NCBI RefSeq assembly: GCF_008831285.2
Contig: NC_045139.1
Coordinates: 24,098,412 to 24,162,411, forward strand
DNA length: 64,000 nucleotides
Direction of reading: 5' to 3'
Source of the DNA: Nymphaea colorata
Taxonomy: Eukaryota; Streptophyta; Magnoliopsida; Nymphaeales; Nymphaeaceae
Made by a program: the position numbers and the translations under genes
Shown: piece by piece, positions 22,809 through 33,981 of the stretch
Layout: every line of letters begins with the position of its first letter
Position numbering within the stretch: position 1 is the first letter of the stretch
The notes under the pieces: generated by a model
Databases searched by the model: none
Seen by the model: the letters and a program-made list of their open reading frames with translations, nothing else
Told to the model about the DNA's origin: nothing

Positions 22809-23642
22809 GGCTTTGTCCAATAATTACAACGGCCAACTGAAAGATTGGTGTATTATGTCTAGCTCAGCCAAGTAAAAGTTGCAATAAGGGATATGAGGTT
22901 CATGAGAAATATATTATTAAAATTCCCTAAATCCCAGTAAAAAGGAAAGAAACAGGTTCCAAAAAAAACAAAAAATAAAAGTGGTAGAGAAAAATCCACC
23001 ATATATATCTTCCATCGACTCCATTGACAATATGGTCATTGACTGTTAGTTGGCAGTGTTTGTATTTCACGAATGGATGGGCATCACTCAATTTTGTGGA
23101 TATGGATGTAAGAAGAGCCAAGCCAACTTGGGTTAGACTTAGAACTCGCCGCTTAAGCTTGAGTGAAAACTCTAGTTATAAACTAATTGAGTTTGAGTTA
23201 CACAAGTTCATTTCGTTTACACTTAGATTTAGTTCGTGCATTCACTGTTTGTTAATCTTTTGGACCATGTCAGTATTTTTTTATGAATTTTGGCACTCCT
23301 TTTTTTTTGTTTTCATTTTAATGAAAAATTATACGAGATTAAACAATTTGTTTTCATTTTCATTAAAAATCATATGAGCTTAAACTAGCCAAGCACAAAC
23401 TCGAACTCGCCTCATAAAGTTCAACTCAAGCTCAAGCAAAGCAATATGCGACTGGAGCCAAGCTCAACCTTGGTCTGTTCGTTGTACTTTGTTATATGTG
23501 GGCCTGAAAAGATAAAGAGCCATTAAATTGGGTGGAGCACGATTTTTAGCGAATGAATTCATGAAAGCACACGCTGAGTCCAATACCAAACAAAAATGTG
23601 AGACCCACATCAATTGGATTCCTGAATTCCCTAAGCACGTAA

Positions 23643-25085
23643 CTAGGCGCACACATTGTCTGTGGCTACCCTGCTCTCCCACTCATCACCCAACCTCGCC
23701 AGGCTCGCCCACGAAGATCCACCTTCTTTGACTGCTGCGGCTGCTGCATCCCTGGCCGCCTCTGCTCGCTCCCTCAGTCTAGCCCCTTCCTCCGATCCCA
23801 TCAGCAGACGGACACATCTCTCTACCTCGGCTGCGCCCACCAGACCGTCGGGACCCTCCTGAATGGCAACGGCCAGACACAGCTCCTTTACCAGCAAAGC
23901 GCGGTTGATGCGTTGCTCTGCGTATAGCGGCCAGGCGACCATGGGCACGCCTGCACAAACGCACTCCAGCACCGAGTTCCATCCGCAATGCGTCATGAAC
24001 CCGCCAACCGCACCGTGGCTCAGCACCCTCGTCTGCGGCGCCCACGACTTGACCACCAGCCCTCTGTCCCGAGTCCGCTCCAAAAACCCTTGCGGCAGCA
24101 GCGCTTGAGGGTCCGCATCCGAAGAAACGAGAGCTGGTCCTGACCCACTACCTGGGCTTCGAACCACCCAAAGGAACCGCTGGCCGCTCCGCTCCAGCCC
24201 ATCCGCGATCTCCCTGAGCTGATCCATGGAAAACCGGCCGAGGCTCCCGAAGCACAGGAACACCACGCTGCGGTCCGGCTGGGAGTCGAGCCAGTTGAGG
24301 CACTCCGCGTCGCCGTCCGCCTTCTTCCAGGACGCGATCACAGGCCCGATCGCATGAACGTGGGACGGGGGTCCGTTCGGCACGCACAGGCCGTCTGAGA
24401 TTGCTTGGAGCGCCCGTGGCTCTAGTGCATCAAAGGTGTTCACTATGAGCCCCTGGGCTCGGCTCAGCTGGGACGACACCTCTAAAAACCAAAAGTAAGT
24501 TTCTTCGCGATCCAGCATCGGAAGAGGCATATCCAGGGAAGGCAATGGGGGGATGCCGGGGATGTGCAGATCTGCGTTGAGATTACGGAAACTGAGGTCC
24601 GTCTGGTGATCTAGCTCGTTGAGGTACAAGAACGTCGCAAGTACTCCAGCAGAGGAAGTGAAGTAAATGTACACGGGTAAGCCCAGGCTGCCGGCGGCGA
24701 CGCTCATGGAGGAGATGCAGAAGAAGTCTACGACAAATGCTAAGATGGTAGAAGACTGGGAGATGAGCTCCAACGCATCCTTGACGTGGGGGTTACAGGT
24801 GTTGAGGAATTCGAAGATGAGAAGCTCGTGGTGCTGGGCATTGTGATGTTGGTTGGAGAAATCGAGCGGCTGGGGAAGATGGTGGAAGGAGACGCCGAGA
24901 TTAGAGGACTCGACGGCCTTGATGTAAGGGGTGGAGTCGCCGAGGTTAAAGGGAGGGGAGGCGATGAGGACGGTGACGGGGAGGCGGAGGCGGAGGTGGA
25001 TGAGCTTGCCGAGCTCCACCATGGTGATGAGGTGGCCCATGCCGGGGGAGGGATACAGGACCACCGTCCGCCGCTGCTGCTTCAT
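23643..25085 (-). CDS. Family-1 UDP-glycosyltransferase, copy 1
   Basis: Intronless gene of 480 codons, the usual length for plant UGTs. Such enzymes move a sugar from a UDP-sugar to small acceptors such as flavonoids or phenolics in the cytosol. The N-terminal YPSPGMGHL holds the catalytic His18; the Asp partner is D120 in FVVDFF. The 44-residue PSPG sugar-donor box spans W348-Q391, with WAPQ, HCGWNS (366-371), E374 and ending YAEQ. A terminal Gln favours UDP-glucose by family knowledge. VLYPSPGMGHLITMVELGKL is typical of the UGT88-like group; the acceptor is unknown. Coding GC is far above the flanks. Upstream a TATA-like CTTATAAG lies about 65 bp from the ATG. It appears intact and equals copy 2 in every residue. 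Confidence 0.95.
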   Translation of the reverse strand: MKQQRRTVVLYPSPGMGHLITMVELGKLIHLRLRLPVTVLIASPPFNLGDSTPYIKAVESSNLGVSFHHLPQPLDFSNQHHNAQHHELLIFEFLNTCNPHVKDALELISQSSTILAFVVDFFCISSMSVAAGSLGLPVYIYFTSSAGVLATFLYLNELDHQTDLSFRNLNADLHIPGIPPLPSLDMPLPMLDREETYFWFLEVSSQLSRAQGLIVNTFDALEPRALQAISDGLCVPNGPPSHVHAIGPVIASWKKADGDAECLNWLDSQPDRSVVFLCFGSLGRFSMDQLREIADGLERSGQRFLWVVRSPGSGSGPALVSSDADPQALLPQGFLERTRDRGLVVKSWAPQTRVLSHGAVGGFMTHCGWNSVLECVCAGVPMVAWPLYAEQRINRALLVKELCLAVAIQEGPDGLVGAAEVERCVRLLMGSEEGARLRERAEAARDAAAAAVKEGGSSWASLARLGDEWESRVATDNVCA

Positions 25086-25146
25086 CTTTCCTCGACCTCA
25101 CCAACACTACTGCAAGCGTTCATCAGGCGACTCTGCTGCTCCAGCT

Positions 25147-25156
25147 TACTTATAAG
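25147..25156 (-). promoter_or_regulatory. TATA-like box of UGT copy 1
   Basis: Minus-strand GCTTATAAGT lies about 65 bp upstream of the start codon. It falls just outside the identical block. In copy 2 the bases between the block edge and AAGCCCTTTGAT, including this box, are missing. Confidence 0.55.
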
Positions 25157-25864
25157 CCCTTTGATGTCTGTCGGAAATGTCCATATAAAAATGAGTGAAA
25201 ATCATTTCAAAAAATATTTCTAAGGAAAACGTGAGCGGTGACGACAAATTTCAAATAATTTTGTTAATAAAAATTAAAGACAAAACAGAAGTAAAACAAA
25301 AACACTTATTTCAAAACAAAGGGTGTTGTTTCCAAATAAAGTGAGCAGCAAGAACAAGAAGATTCCTTTTATCTTAAAACGTAATTTCAAACATTTTAAA
25401 TTAATTAAAAAATATGAAGATATAAAAGTATTTCCTACATCATCTCGCAGAAGTTTAATACGTATTATCTTAGTAGAAATAAAGAAGACTGCCCTTATTA
25501 TAACATTAAAATTTTGATAGTAGAAAAATGAATATTTTTCATAAGCATGTTAGGATTTCAACAAGAATTTAAGTGGCTTTATGATCAACATTGTTGCCTA
25601 ATAAATGTAAATGTTCAATTTTGGTGTGACCTATGCATATAAATTTAAAGTCATAACAATGTAAAGTTAACACATTATAAAAAAAATTTGTGATGGATTG
25701 GTGTGGGAGTGACCCACTCTAACTAACAAGTAGCTCCGCTATTGTTATGAGTATAGTTACTTGTAAAATTTGTGATGGATTGGTGTGGGAGTGACCCACT
25801 CTAACTAACAAGTAGCTCCGCTATTGTTATGAGTATAATTACTTGTATCCACATTTACCTTAGG
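25157..25864. repeat. UGT copy 1 upstream DNA with an 82-bp tandem pair
   Basis: AT-rich upstream DNA. At about 25685-25848 an 82-bp unit starting TGTGATGGATTGGTGTGG is present twice with a single visible difference, a recent tandem duplication. No gene. Confidence 0.7.
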
Positions 25865-26590
25865 TAGTGTTTGATGGTTGGAAATCTGGAATTGAAAATA
25901 TATTTTTGAAAATATATTTTTTGAAAACAATAAAATGAAAAAAAAATATTATTTCTAATTTTGATATGTGTGTGATGATGAGAAATAACTTTTCAAAAAT
26001 TTATTTCTTAGTTGATAAAAAAGAAATATATTTCCAAAATGGAAGATGGAAATGAGGGAGAAGAAATGAGGCGGAGGAAGAAGGGAAGGAGGAAGGAGAA
26101 GAAGGAAATGATGGAGGAGGACTATGTTTCCAGGTTTATTTCCTCCTCCCTCCTTCTCATCTTTCTCATCCCTCCTTCCCTTCTTCCTCCCTCTTCCTCC
26201 TCCCTCCCTCCTTCCCTTCTTCCTCCCTTCTTCCTCCTTCCTCCTCCCTTCTTCCCTTCTTCTTCCTTCCTTTCTTCTTCCTCCTCCCTCCTTCCCTTCT
26301 TCCTCCCTCCTTCCCCTCCTCCTTCCTCCCTCCCTCCTTTCTTCCTCCTCCGTCCTTCCCTTCTTCCTCCTCCCTCCTCCCTCCTTCCCTCCTTCCCTTC
26401 TTCCTCCTCCCTCCTCCCACCTTCCCTCCCTCCCTCCCTTCTTCCTCCTCCCTCCCTCCCTTCTTCCTCTGTCCTTCCCCAGTGGCACTCTAGAATCTTG
26501 ATTCTGGAATTCAGAGAAATGGAAACATGATCCCACGCTCCAAAACGGTGTTGTGTTTGCCTTCCCTTACGTGTTTGATGGCCATCCATG
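25865..26590. mobile_element. PIF-like element relative with pyrimidine tract
   Basis: Begins after TTA with GGTAGTGTTTGATGGTTGG, similar to the end at 14389. A short purine run (26065-26115) is followed by a TTCCTCC-rich pyrimidine tract (26145-26480), as in the element at 14389. The right end is uncertain; CGTGTTTGATGGCC near 26570 may be part of it. Long open frames here are low-complexity artefacts. Confidence 0.45.
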
Positions 26591-26599
26591 GACGGAAAC

Positions 26600-27270
26600 C
26601 ATGGAACTAAAAGTATTTTGAGTTGTTTTGAAAATTCATTGAAAGTTCTGAGGTAAGCAAGATTTAAAACCCATGTAGCCCTTGATTACCAAACATTGTT
26701 CTATGGTTCGTGTGCCCCAACAAGAATATCTTCTATTCACAAAATAAAAAACGTGACAAAAATGAAAATAAAAAAATAAAAAACTATATTAAAAAAGCAT
26801 GACCAAATTCTTCATATAGCCCAGGTACCCGGTTCGATCAGGCTCGGGTTTGGTTCCAAAAAAATTGGCTCGAGCTGACCTGTCGGGTTGGGTTGATGGG
26901 GCTCGATTCGATTTATTTTTTAATAGTTATGACAAAAATATCTTCCATTCACAAAAAAAAATGTAACAAAAATGAAAATAAAAAATTAAAAACAATATGT
27001 TAAAAAAAACATGACATAAAGTCTTCATATAGCCCGGGTATCCGGTCTGATCGGGTCGGCTCAACGAGGCTCGATTCGATTTGGGTTATTTTTTAATATT
27101 AATTATGTATATTTTATTATTAAAAATATATTTTATATTAAAAAATTTTATTTATTTTTTTAAAAATATTTTTTTATTTTAACCGGGCTATTTTCAGGTG
27201 TCGAGCCAGTCCTAACCCGACTCTTATCGAGCCGGGCCGGGCCACGACGGGCCGCCCAGATGCCCAGGCC
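26600..27270. repeat. hAT-like non-autonomous DNA with internal duplication
   Basis: Two copies of about 215 bp, each with CTTCATATAGCCC(A/G)GGTA, a GGTTCG/GGCTCG-rich part and CTCGATTCGATTT. The right end AGATGCCCAGGCCTA is the complement of the TAGGCCTGGGCATCT terminus common in plant hAT MITEs. The left end is not found. A diverged copy lies at 42548-43260 (roughly 84 percent identity in a sample). Confidence 0.5.
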
Positions 27271-27311
27271 TAGTGAGAGCCCCGTAGGCAAAAGCTGCCC
27301 AACTCACGTGG

Positions 27312-28965
27312 TTATACAGCCCGACCCCCACTGGGCAACGATGGCCAGAGCTGGCCGTATCCGAGCCATTTGGGACTAGATGGAGCGCACCTCCTTGTCA
27401 TTTTCGGAGGCCAGCCAGCACGCAAGGGATGCTATCGTATGCTCAGGCGAGGTAGAAGTCGCCTCCCTCCCATTCTTTGGAGGGCTTTCCACATACAAGG
27501 GAGGCTATTCAAGGATATATGGAGGAATTGAAAGAGGAGGCCCCGGACGAGGCCACTACGGACGAGTGTCGTATTCAACCTAGGGAGGTTAACCTCCGCC
27601 CAGCCGAGGTCACTAATTGCCGCTTAGCTCTTTCTCATGCTATGGAGGCTAAATCGTCTCCAGCCCACTCCCAAAAAGCCTCTTTGTGGGCAAGTGAGGC
27701 TAAGAAGCCCGACCGGTGTGTGCAACAATCAAGTGAGCGTACCATGGGCAATCCATCTTCACATCAGACTTCGGCTGGATGCAATTGACGAGGTGAGCTT
27801 GTCCGGGCGGGACATGCTGAGCAAGGGGAGGCACAGCCATGGCAGTGCAGCCCCGCGGTATGACGGGACACGTTGGCCGAGCGAAGGCACCATGGCGGGA
27901 CACGCTGCAGATCAACCTCCCAGAGACGGGACTCGCTCAACGGTGAGGAGGGACACACCGAGTGAGGGAGGGCACCGCAGCGGGACAGGGGTTATTCGGA
28001 CATGGGTCCGGTCTTGTATCACGGGTTGGACCGCAGATTTTGTAAGATCCGAATCCAGGTGCTGCCTTGTGGATCTGGGCATGGGCTTTTGGGGGGAGTT
28101 TGGGTTAGACCCATTTTTCTTTGAGTCAGACGTAGACCCAGGTTTGAGAGGGAGACCCCGGCGAGTTTGTTATGAGCCAACCCAGTTCGACAAAGTTGTG
28201 GACCTGGGTCGGCAGTCGGGCATCCACGTGAGCTCGTACGAGCGAGCGGCGCCCATCGCTTTCTCCATTCTTCTTCCTCCCACTCTGTTCAAAACCAGGG
28301 GAGCTAAGGATGAAGAGCTTTTGACCTTCTCCGGCTGCGAGCTGTAAATTCATGGATGTTATTCCCAAAAGATCTGTTGGATGTTTTTCCCATAGGTTGT
28401 TCCACGGTTTTAATCAAATCGCCATTATGGTTTTCTTTCCCTCTTCCTGTGTTCCCTTCTTCGTCGGAAACGACAGAGCCTTCGTTTGTTGTATGCCAAA
28501 TCCCCGCGAGCAGATTCCTTGCAACTTCCGCCGGTAGGAGCTCCTCCCGACGATGCCCAAGCCGTCCTTCGTCTCCCCCAAATCCATTCCCACTCATTTA
28601 TCCCTTCGCACACCCTCCATCCGACACCGGAACCTCACCGTCTCCTACGGTAGGCTCTTGGAACCCGTTCACTGTTCCATTGGATTCCGGCGAGCTTCCT
28701 GGTAGATACCAATACCTTCTGATCACCATCATCCCGCCACCACGCCGTGATCATTTCCTGCACTCCACCATCGATTCACAACAACACCTTCTGTTGATTT
28801 TCCTTCCATCCGATCATCGGTCAGTCACTTCCCCTTTTTCAGCCGAGAGATTCACGTTCACTATGTGCTTCTCATCCATTGCAACACGAATCGCCTCCAA
28901 TCTGCCAAGCGTGATCTGTGGGAAAAGGTAGGAGTCGGCCTCTCGGCACGCATCGGCAAACCGGC
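27312..28965. mobile_element. GC-rich insertion in unit A, possible Mutator-like capture
   Basis: Unit B continues from CCCAACTCACATAGTTTC straight to TTTTCATCCAAACC, while unit A has about 1.65 kb extra. The insert is flanked by CACGTGGTT (27307-27315) and CATGTGGTT (about 28969-28977), a 9-bp near-duplication as expected for Mutator-like elements. No terminal inverted repeat is visible. The interior is GC-rich with long plus-strand frames (e.g. 27637-28347) and looks like captured gene or UTR sequence. None is recognised. Confidence 0.4.
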
Positions 28966-29010
28966 ACCAACATGTGGTTTGGTGTTCTTTTTTTGATTTC
29001 ATCCAAACCA

Positions 29011-29355
29011 TGTAGAATATTGGCTATGTGTCTTATTTCTACATCTTGTAACTGCAAGAGGACCCAATTCCAGTTACAAAATTAAGCAAGAAAACTGTCC
29101 ATAAATCCCTCTAGCCATAACTATTGCTAGGCGTCAGGAAACCCTAGGAGGTGGTCTATAAAAGCCCAACTTATCTTATACTTAGGGTTAATCGGGAGAT
29201 TGGCTGGCGTCTCCTAAAAGCAAACCCTAAAATTATTCTGACTCTGTTTTTCTTCTTCTTCCTGTTACTATTGTTGTTGCCTCGGTCGAGGCTGGTGCAC
29301 CAGTTGCGTAGATTCAGAGCCGTTCAGAAGCTGTTTTGCTTTCGTAGCTCCAACA
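29011..29355 (+). mobile_element. LTR of remnant B (5' LTR)
   Basis: Begins TGTAGAATATTGGC, ends GTAGCTCCAACA, with a TATA-like CTATAAAAG at about 29155. Directly after it lies TGGTTCCAGAGCC (29357-29369), a diverged primer-binding site complementary to initiator-Met tRNA. This makes it a 5' LTR. It matches the LTRs at 18041 and 43324. Confidence 0.75.
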
Positions 29356-29369
29356 GTGGTTCCAGAGCC

Positions 29370-30884
29370 TCGTTATTCAACATGCAAAACCAAAAAAAAA
29401 AAAAATCAAAATGCGAAAACAGTGAGTTAGTTAATCTAATGTTTGTGAAACATGCTATTGTCTCTGCTTGTGTGTGCTTGATATGCACACTATGTATGAT
29501 GCTATTTATTGTATGTTGGGATGCATGATACTTAGCATATGCATGTTGTTTATGGTCATTCACATGTTCATAGTATGTGTACATAAATTAGATAACATGT
29601 CAGTGAGATTTGATGATTGCATATTTGGTTGTCTCCTATCTCTTGCACCTAGTAATATGTCACGCAAGTATTTTGAAAGAGAATATGTATTGACGATGAT
29701 GCATTCTAGCATCGATTTTCTACTGCAATGGTTGTTTACCATTTTTTTTGTTTCCCTGACTATCGTATTACATGTCGCATGCCATGTCGTTCTTATCCTT
29801 TCCTGTGAATTTGGCGGTTTTTGTGGATTCTGTATGTGAAAAATAAAGGGACGAACAGAGAAGAAACAAGTAAGGGAGAGTGGGAAAGATTAAATAATAA
29901 TAATAATAATAATAAAATAATAATAATAATAATAACTAGTCGGTAATTTACCGTGTGACTGAAACCACCGCTCCTTTCTAGGTTGTTCTACGTTGCTGCA
30001 GGGATTCCCAACCCTTGAAGTTACAGATATGCTCTCGGTTTGTTGTTCATTTCTTGGAACATTTATATCATCCAACAGAGAAAATTAACATCTTGCTCAG
30101 GAGGAAAAGAACCCCTGAGGACAGAATATGTAACCCTGCAAGTGTCGATCTGGCTCTGACCATCTTCTCGGTCACTAAAAATCAAAGGCTACGCAGCAGT
30201 TGCAGTGAGAAAACAAAAGAAAAAGATGAAGAAAATAAGAGAAATGTCTGTTTTACCAATTGACAGGCTTTTTGGGGTTTTCCAGCACTACTGCAGAACG
30301 AGAAATGTAAGATGGACGATGAGCAAACCGACATAGTGGCATACCACTGCCTATACTATGCTTGGGAAATGGAGAAGAGATCGTCTTCTAGTGGAAAAAA
30401 AAAAGGTTCATACTTGACATTAGAGGGAAGTCTTGGACGAAGGGTTTCTATTTTTGTTTTCACTAAGGAGGAAAAAAAAAACCCTGAGGGCCTCAACCTT
30501 GTGTTGGCCAAATATCCTCTGGTTGTGTGGTAAAGAACCCCTACAGTGGTCGGATTTGATTGATAGAACTCTCGACACCTGAAACTTCTATGCATGAATC
30601 TGGTCCTTTGTGTTAACCGGAGCTAGCCGTTATTCACCCTTGGCTGTCTGACGTCGTCACCAGAAAGCGGCGATCTCGCTGCTGCTATAGAGAAAGGGAG
30701 GAAGAAAACCATCATCCTTGAGTAGGATCCGGTTTATGTCTTAGCTCAGGAGGAAGACAAACCCTAAGAGCCACATCTTCTCTTAGCCACTATAGTTTTT
30801 GGCTGTTCTCACTTGCAGCGAAGGCACCAGAAGTTTTTCCTCTCAAACTTTTGTCTGCAGCCCAAGAACGTCTACTCTATGGAT
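29370..30884 (+). mobile_element. LTR-retroelement remnant B: internal part, left of Copia
   Basis: Non-coding interior that parallels 43654-44950. It includes a TAA microsatellite (about 29892-29935) and the CTCTCGGTTTGTTGTTCATT module from about 30032. It is interrupted by the Copia element at 30890 and continues at 36345. No gag-pol frame. Confidence 0.6.
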
Positions 30885-30889
30885 GCCGG

Positions 30890-31303
30890 TGTTATGGAAA
30901 GAGGGGAAACACTCAGAAAATCTTTTATAGTTGAAAGAAATTTGGAGAGATCAATGTCATCACTAGTTTCTCTCAATAAATATCAAGTTGCCATCTCATA
31001 TTGATTCTCTCGTTAGGATGAGATGCCATCTTGAGAATCTCTCGATGGCTCACATCTATCCTTATCCCCTGTTCTTCCCCTGTCTTTATAAAGACGTGAA
31101 CGTGATTCAACAACATGTAACACAGAGTAGAGAAGTATAATGAAGCTTGTCCCTCTTTCCTCGTGGATGTAGGCAGTAAAGCCGAACCACATAATATTGA
31201 GTATCTCTTATTTCTTTTGCTTCTTTCCCACTTCATGTTTCTTAACATAATATTGAGTATCTCTTATTTCTTTTGCTTCTTTCCCACTTCATGTTTCTTA
31301 ACA
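30890..31303 (+). repeat. Copia 5' LTR, with 56-bp internal duplication
   Basis: TGTTATGG...CTTAACA, 414 bp. The last 56 bp (from AATATTGAGTATCTC to TTTCTTAACA) are tandemly doubled, giving two LTR-like 3' ends. The 3' LTR has a single copy, which accounts for the 56-bp length difference. A TATA-like CTTTATAAAG lies near 31083. Confidence 0.95.
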
Positions 31304-31320
31304 TGGTATCAGAGCTCAGG
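31304..31320 (+). other. Copia primer-binding site
   Basis: TGGTATCAGAGCTCAGG starts directly after the 5' LTR and is complementary to the 3' end of initiator-Met tRNA, the usual plant Copia primer. Confidence 0.9.
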
Positions 31321-31849
31321 TTCCACCACCATTACTTCTCCAAACTGTGTAATGCTTGTCTTGACCAACAGCTGACAGGGGAGATTTGGCGTTCGGGAGA
31401 ATGAATTCCTTCTGTGGCGTCATGATTTGAGCAACTGCTCGTCGGCAGCACCAGCCAATCCGTCATCGAGGACAACAGTCTCGGAGAAACCTCCTCTCCA
31501 GAAAAACAGAAGATCGGCGGGGAAGGATGAATTGATGGTTCATAGTGGCAGATCTCAATGGCACCGGTTCACGGTGGAAGATCACAAATCCGGCAACCTT
31601 TAAACTGTCGAGCAAGAGTCCACCTGATTTCTAAATATATAAGAAACTCATCCACCAATTTTCAGCAGAATTGGGAACATTTGGAGACAACGACACCAAG
31701 TACAAGTGCCGCCTGCCTGTTCTGTTCTTCATCAGACGTCGTCGAGCCATTTATACCATCAAATTTGGGCATTTCACAAAAACTGACCTTGACATCAAAA
31801 TTGCTGCTGAGTTGCTCTATTCTGGATTTCTTTTTTCTATTTCTTAACC

Positions 31850-32690
31850 ATGGCAACAACACACCACCAAGGTAATAACACTCTGAAAATTACTTGTCAA
31901 CCTCTTAGCGGTCCAAACTATCTAAGTTGGGCTAAGGCAGCCTGGTTGTTTCTAAGCAGTCATTCAAAAATGGGATACATCAATGGTGAAATCAAGCCAC
32001 CAGAAAAGAATGATCCAAAATATCGTGAGTGGGAGAGCGAAAATGACATGGTTATGTCATGGCTCATTAATTCCATTGATTCATCTATTGCAAATCTTCT
32101 TCTCTATGTGGAAACGACAAAGGACATTTGAGACAACTTGAAAGAAATGTTTGGTGAGCAGAACAATTTCGCTCGCGTTTATGAAATTCAAAATGAGATC
32201 GCACAACTTACTATGGGAGATAAAGTTATTACCCTCTACCTCGGTCAAATGCGCAGCTTATACGATGAATTACTTCAGTACCGCCCAGCCACTTCTGATC
32301 ATGAAGTATATAAAAAAATATTTGATGAAGACAAGATTTTTAAGGTTTTGGCTGGCCTCGGGAGAGAATGTGAGACTCTACGCAGCCAGGTACTTAATTC
32401 CAATCCTCTGCCATCTTTTAATAGTGTGTGCCAAATGATACAACCTGAAGTGGCTCGAAGGAAAGCCATGAATGTCCCTCCAAAACTCGATGCCACTGAC
32501 AACGACAGTGACAAGATGGTATGTTATTCAAAAGGCGAGTGCTCAGAACTTTAGTGGCCAAAGGAGTCGATCGCATCTAAATGCACCCACTGCAAGAAAA
32601 CTGGGCATACCCGGGAATGCTGCTGGGAGCTGGTTGGACGTCCTAGCAGAGAAAAATTTTCAAAGCCACCGGATCTTGTGAACTTTGTCA
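31850..32690 (+). pseudogene. Copia gag, broken
   Basis: Start ATG at 31850, preceded by an untranslated leader from 31321. The N-terminal part has LSGPNYLSWAKAA, typical of Copia gag (UBN2/retrotran_gag). The RNA-binding CCHC zinc knuckle is at 32582-32623 (CTHCKKTGHTRECC) in the same frame. Two in-frame stops break it: TGA at 32129-32131 and TAG at 32552-32554. A frame change follows before the protease. Capsid function is lost in this copy. Confidence 0.85.
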
Positions 32691-32793
32691 CTAAAGACGA
32701 TCTTGAGAGATTTTTCAGAAATTTGCAAAGACAACCAATCTCATTACATCTCAACCTGTCGAGAACTCGAATGAAGGTAAGCACTATGCTTTA

Positions 32794-33204
32794 ATGACAA
32801 TTTCTAAATGTTCACCTTGGGTGATTGATTCTGGAGCCACCAATCATGTAACCGGTGAATCAACAAACTTAGATGAGATAGACAAAGGGCAAAAACAACG
32901 TATTTTTACTGCTAACGGGAGTCCGATTAGTGTTGATGGAATTGGCACAACTAGTTTCTTTGACAAAGGAATCAAGTCTACTGTCTTATATGTTCCAAAA
33001 ATAACTACAAACTTGATATCTATTAGCAAATTAACCAAATCTCATGATTGCTTGGTTATTTTCTCGTCAAATGAGGTGATTTTTCAGGAACAGGGCACGA
33101 AGAAAGTGATTGGTAGAGGTCGAGAACATGGTGATCTCTATGTCATGGATTCATGCAACGTTAGTTTTTTCACTAACAGGAAAAATTTGAATGAGTAAAA
33201 CTAG
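32794..33204 (+). pseudogene. Copia protease segment
   Basis: WVIDSGATNHVTG carries the aspartic-protease DSG active-site triad. The segment is in another frame than gag and runs to TAA at 33196-33198, followed by TAG at 33202-33204. Family role: cleavage of the gag-pol polyprotein. Part of a dead polyprotein here. Confidence 0.85.
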
Positions 33205-33210
33205 AAGAAG

Positions 33211-33981
33211 TGGCGTGCCCAACTTGGACACATATCAGATAGCAGTCTGCAATGGCTTGTTCCTAACCTTGTCACCGAAAATTGGGCTTGTGATGCTTGT
33301 GAATTTGCAAAATTTACAAGGTTACCATTCCACACTTCTAGTGAAAGGTGCTCTAATTTTTTTGATCTTGTTTTCTCTGATGTTTGGAGACATGCTCCTG
33401 AAGTCTCCTATTTAGGATTCAAGTATTATGTTTCCTTCATTAATGATAAATCTAGAATGACATGAATATACTTTCTTCAAAATAAAAGTAAAGTTCCTAA
33501 GGTTTTTGAAGAATACTATAGCATGATTTTAACTCATTATGGCATGAAAATTAAAAAACTTCAGTCAGACAATGGTAGGGAGTATGTTAATGACAATCTA
33601 AAGTCGTTCATGGCAAAGAAAGGCATTGAACCTCAGTATACCTGCTCAGGGACGCCTCAACAAAATGGCGTCACTGAAAGGAAAACCCGTCAATGACTTA
33701 ATATTGTTGGTGCAGTTATGATGCATATGAATATTCCTGCTTATTTATGGACTGATGTTATTGCCACTGCGAGTTACTTGTCTAACAGAATTCCACATTC
33801 TAGCATAAACTATGAAATCTCTATTCAGCTTCTTCTTGAGAGAAAGTGCTCTGTTCAACATCTAAAAGTGTTTGGGTGCAAACGTTATGCTCATATTCAA
33901 GTCCATCTTAAAAACAAATTTGAGAAATGTATTGTTAAGTGTGTTTTTTTGGGATATTCTAGCAAAAAAGAGAGGGTATAA
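33211..33981 (+). pseudogene. Copia integrase (GAG-pre-integrase plus core)
   Basis: Starts WRAQLGHISD, followed by the CDAC zinc motif of the pre-integrase domain. The catalytic core shows all three acidic residues: FSDVW, QSDNGREY and TPQQNGVTERK. In-frame TGA stops lie at 33463-33465 and 33694-33696. The core continues through the VFGCKRYAHI motif to a frameshift near 33975. The catalytic residues are present but the reading frame is lost. Confidence 0.88.

Larger units (their letters stand above)
22128..25117. repeat. Identical duplicated block, copy 1
   Basis: These 2,990 bp match 38711-41700 at a constant offset of 16,583 bp. I compared both and saw no difference, including in non-coding DNA and in a 9-A/13-G homopolymer run. 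The left edge is the first base of the ATATG duplication of the solo LTR. The right edge lies 32 bp upstream of the UGT start codon. Sequences beyond both edges are related but clearly diverged. Confidence 0.95.

Noticed and set aside
24786-25223. Plus-strand frame opposite the UGT start
   Set aside because: Antisense shadow of the GC-rich UGT coding sequence. The same applies to other frames within 23643-25085 and 40226-41668.
25955-26589. Long Gly/Glu/Arg and Pro/Ser/Leu frames
   Set aside because: Same low-complexity artefact inside a pyrimidine-rich transposon relative.
27637-28347. 236-codon plus-strand frame as a host gene
   Set aside because: GC-rich frame without recognised domain inside a unit-specific insertion; kept only as part of the insertion.
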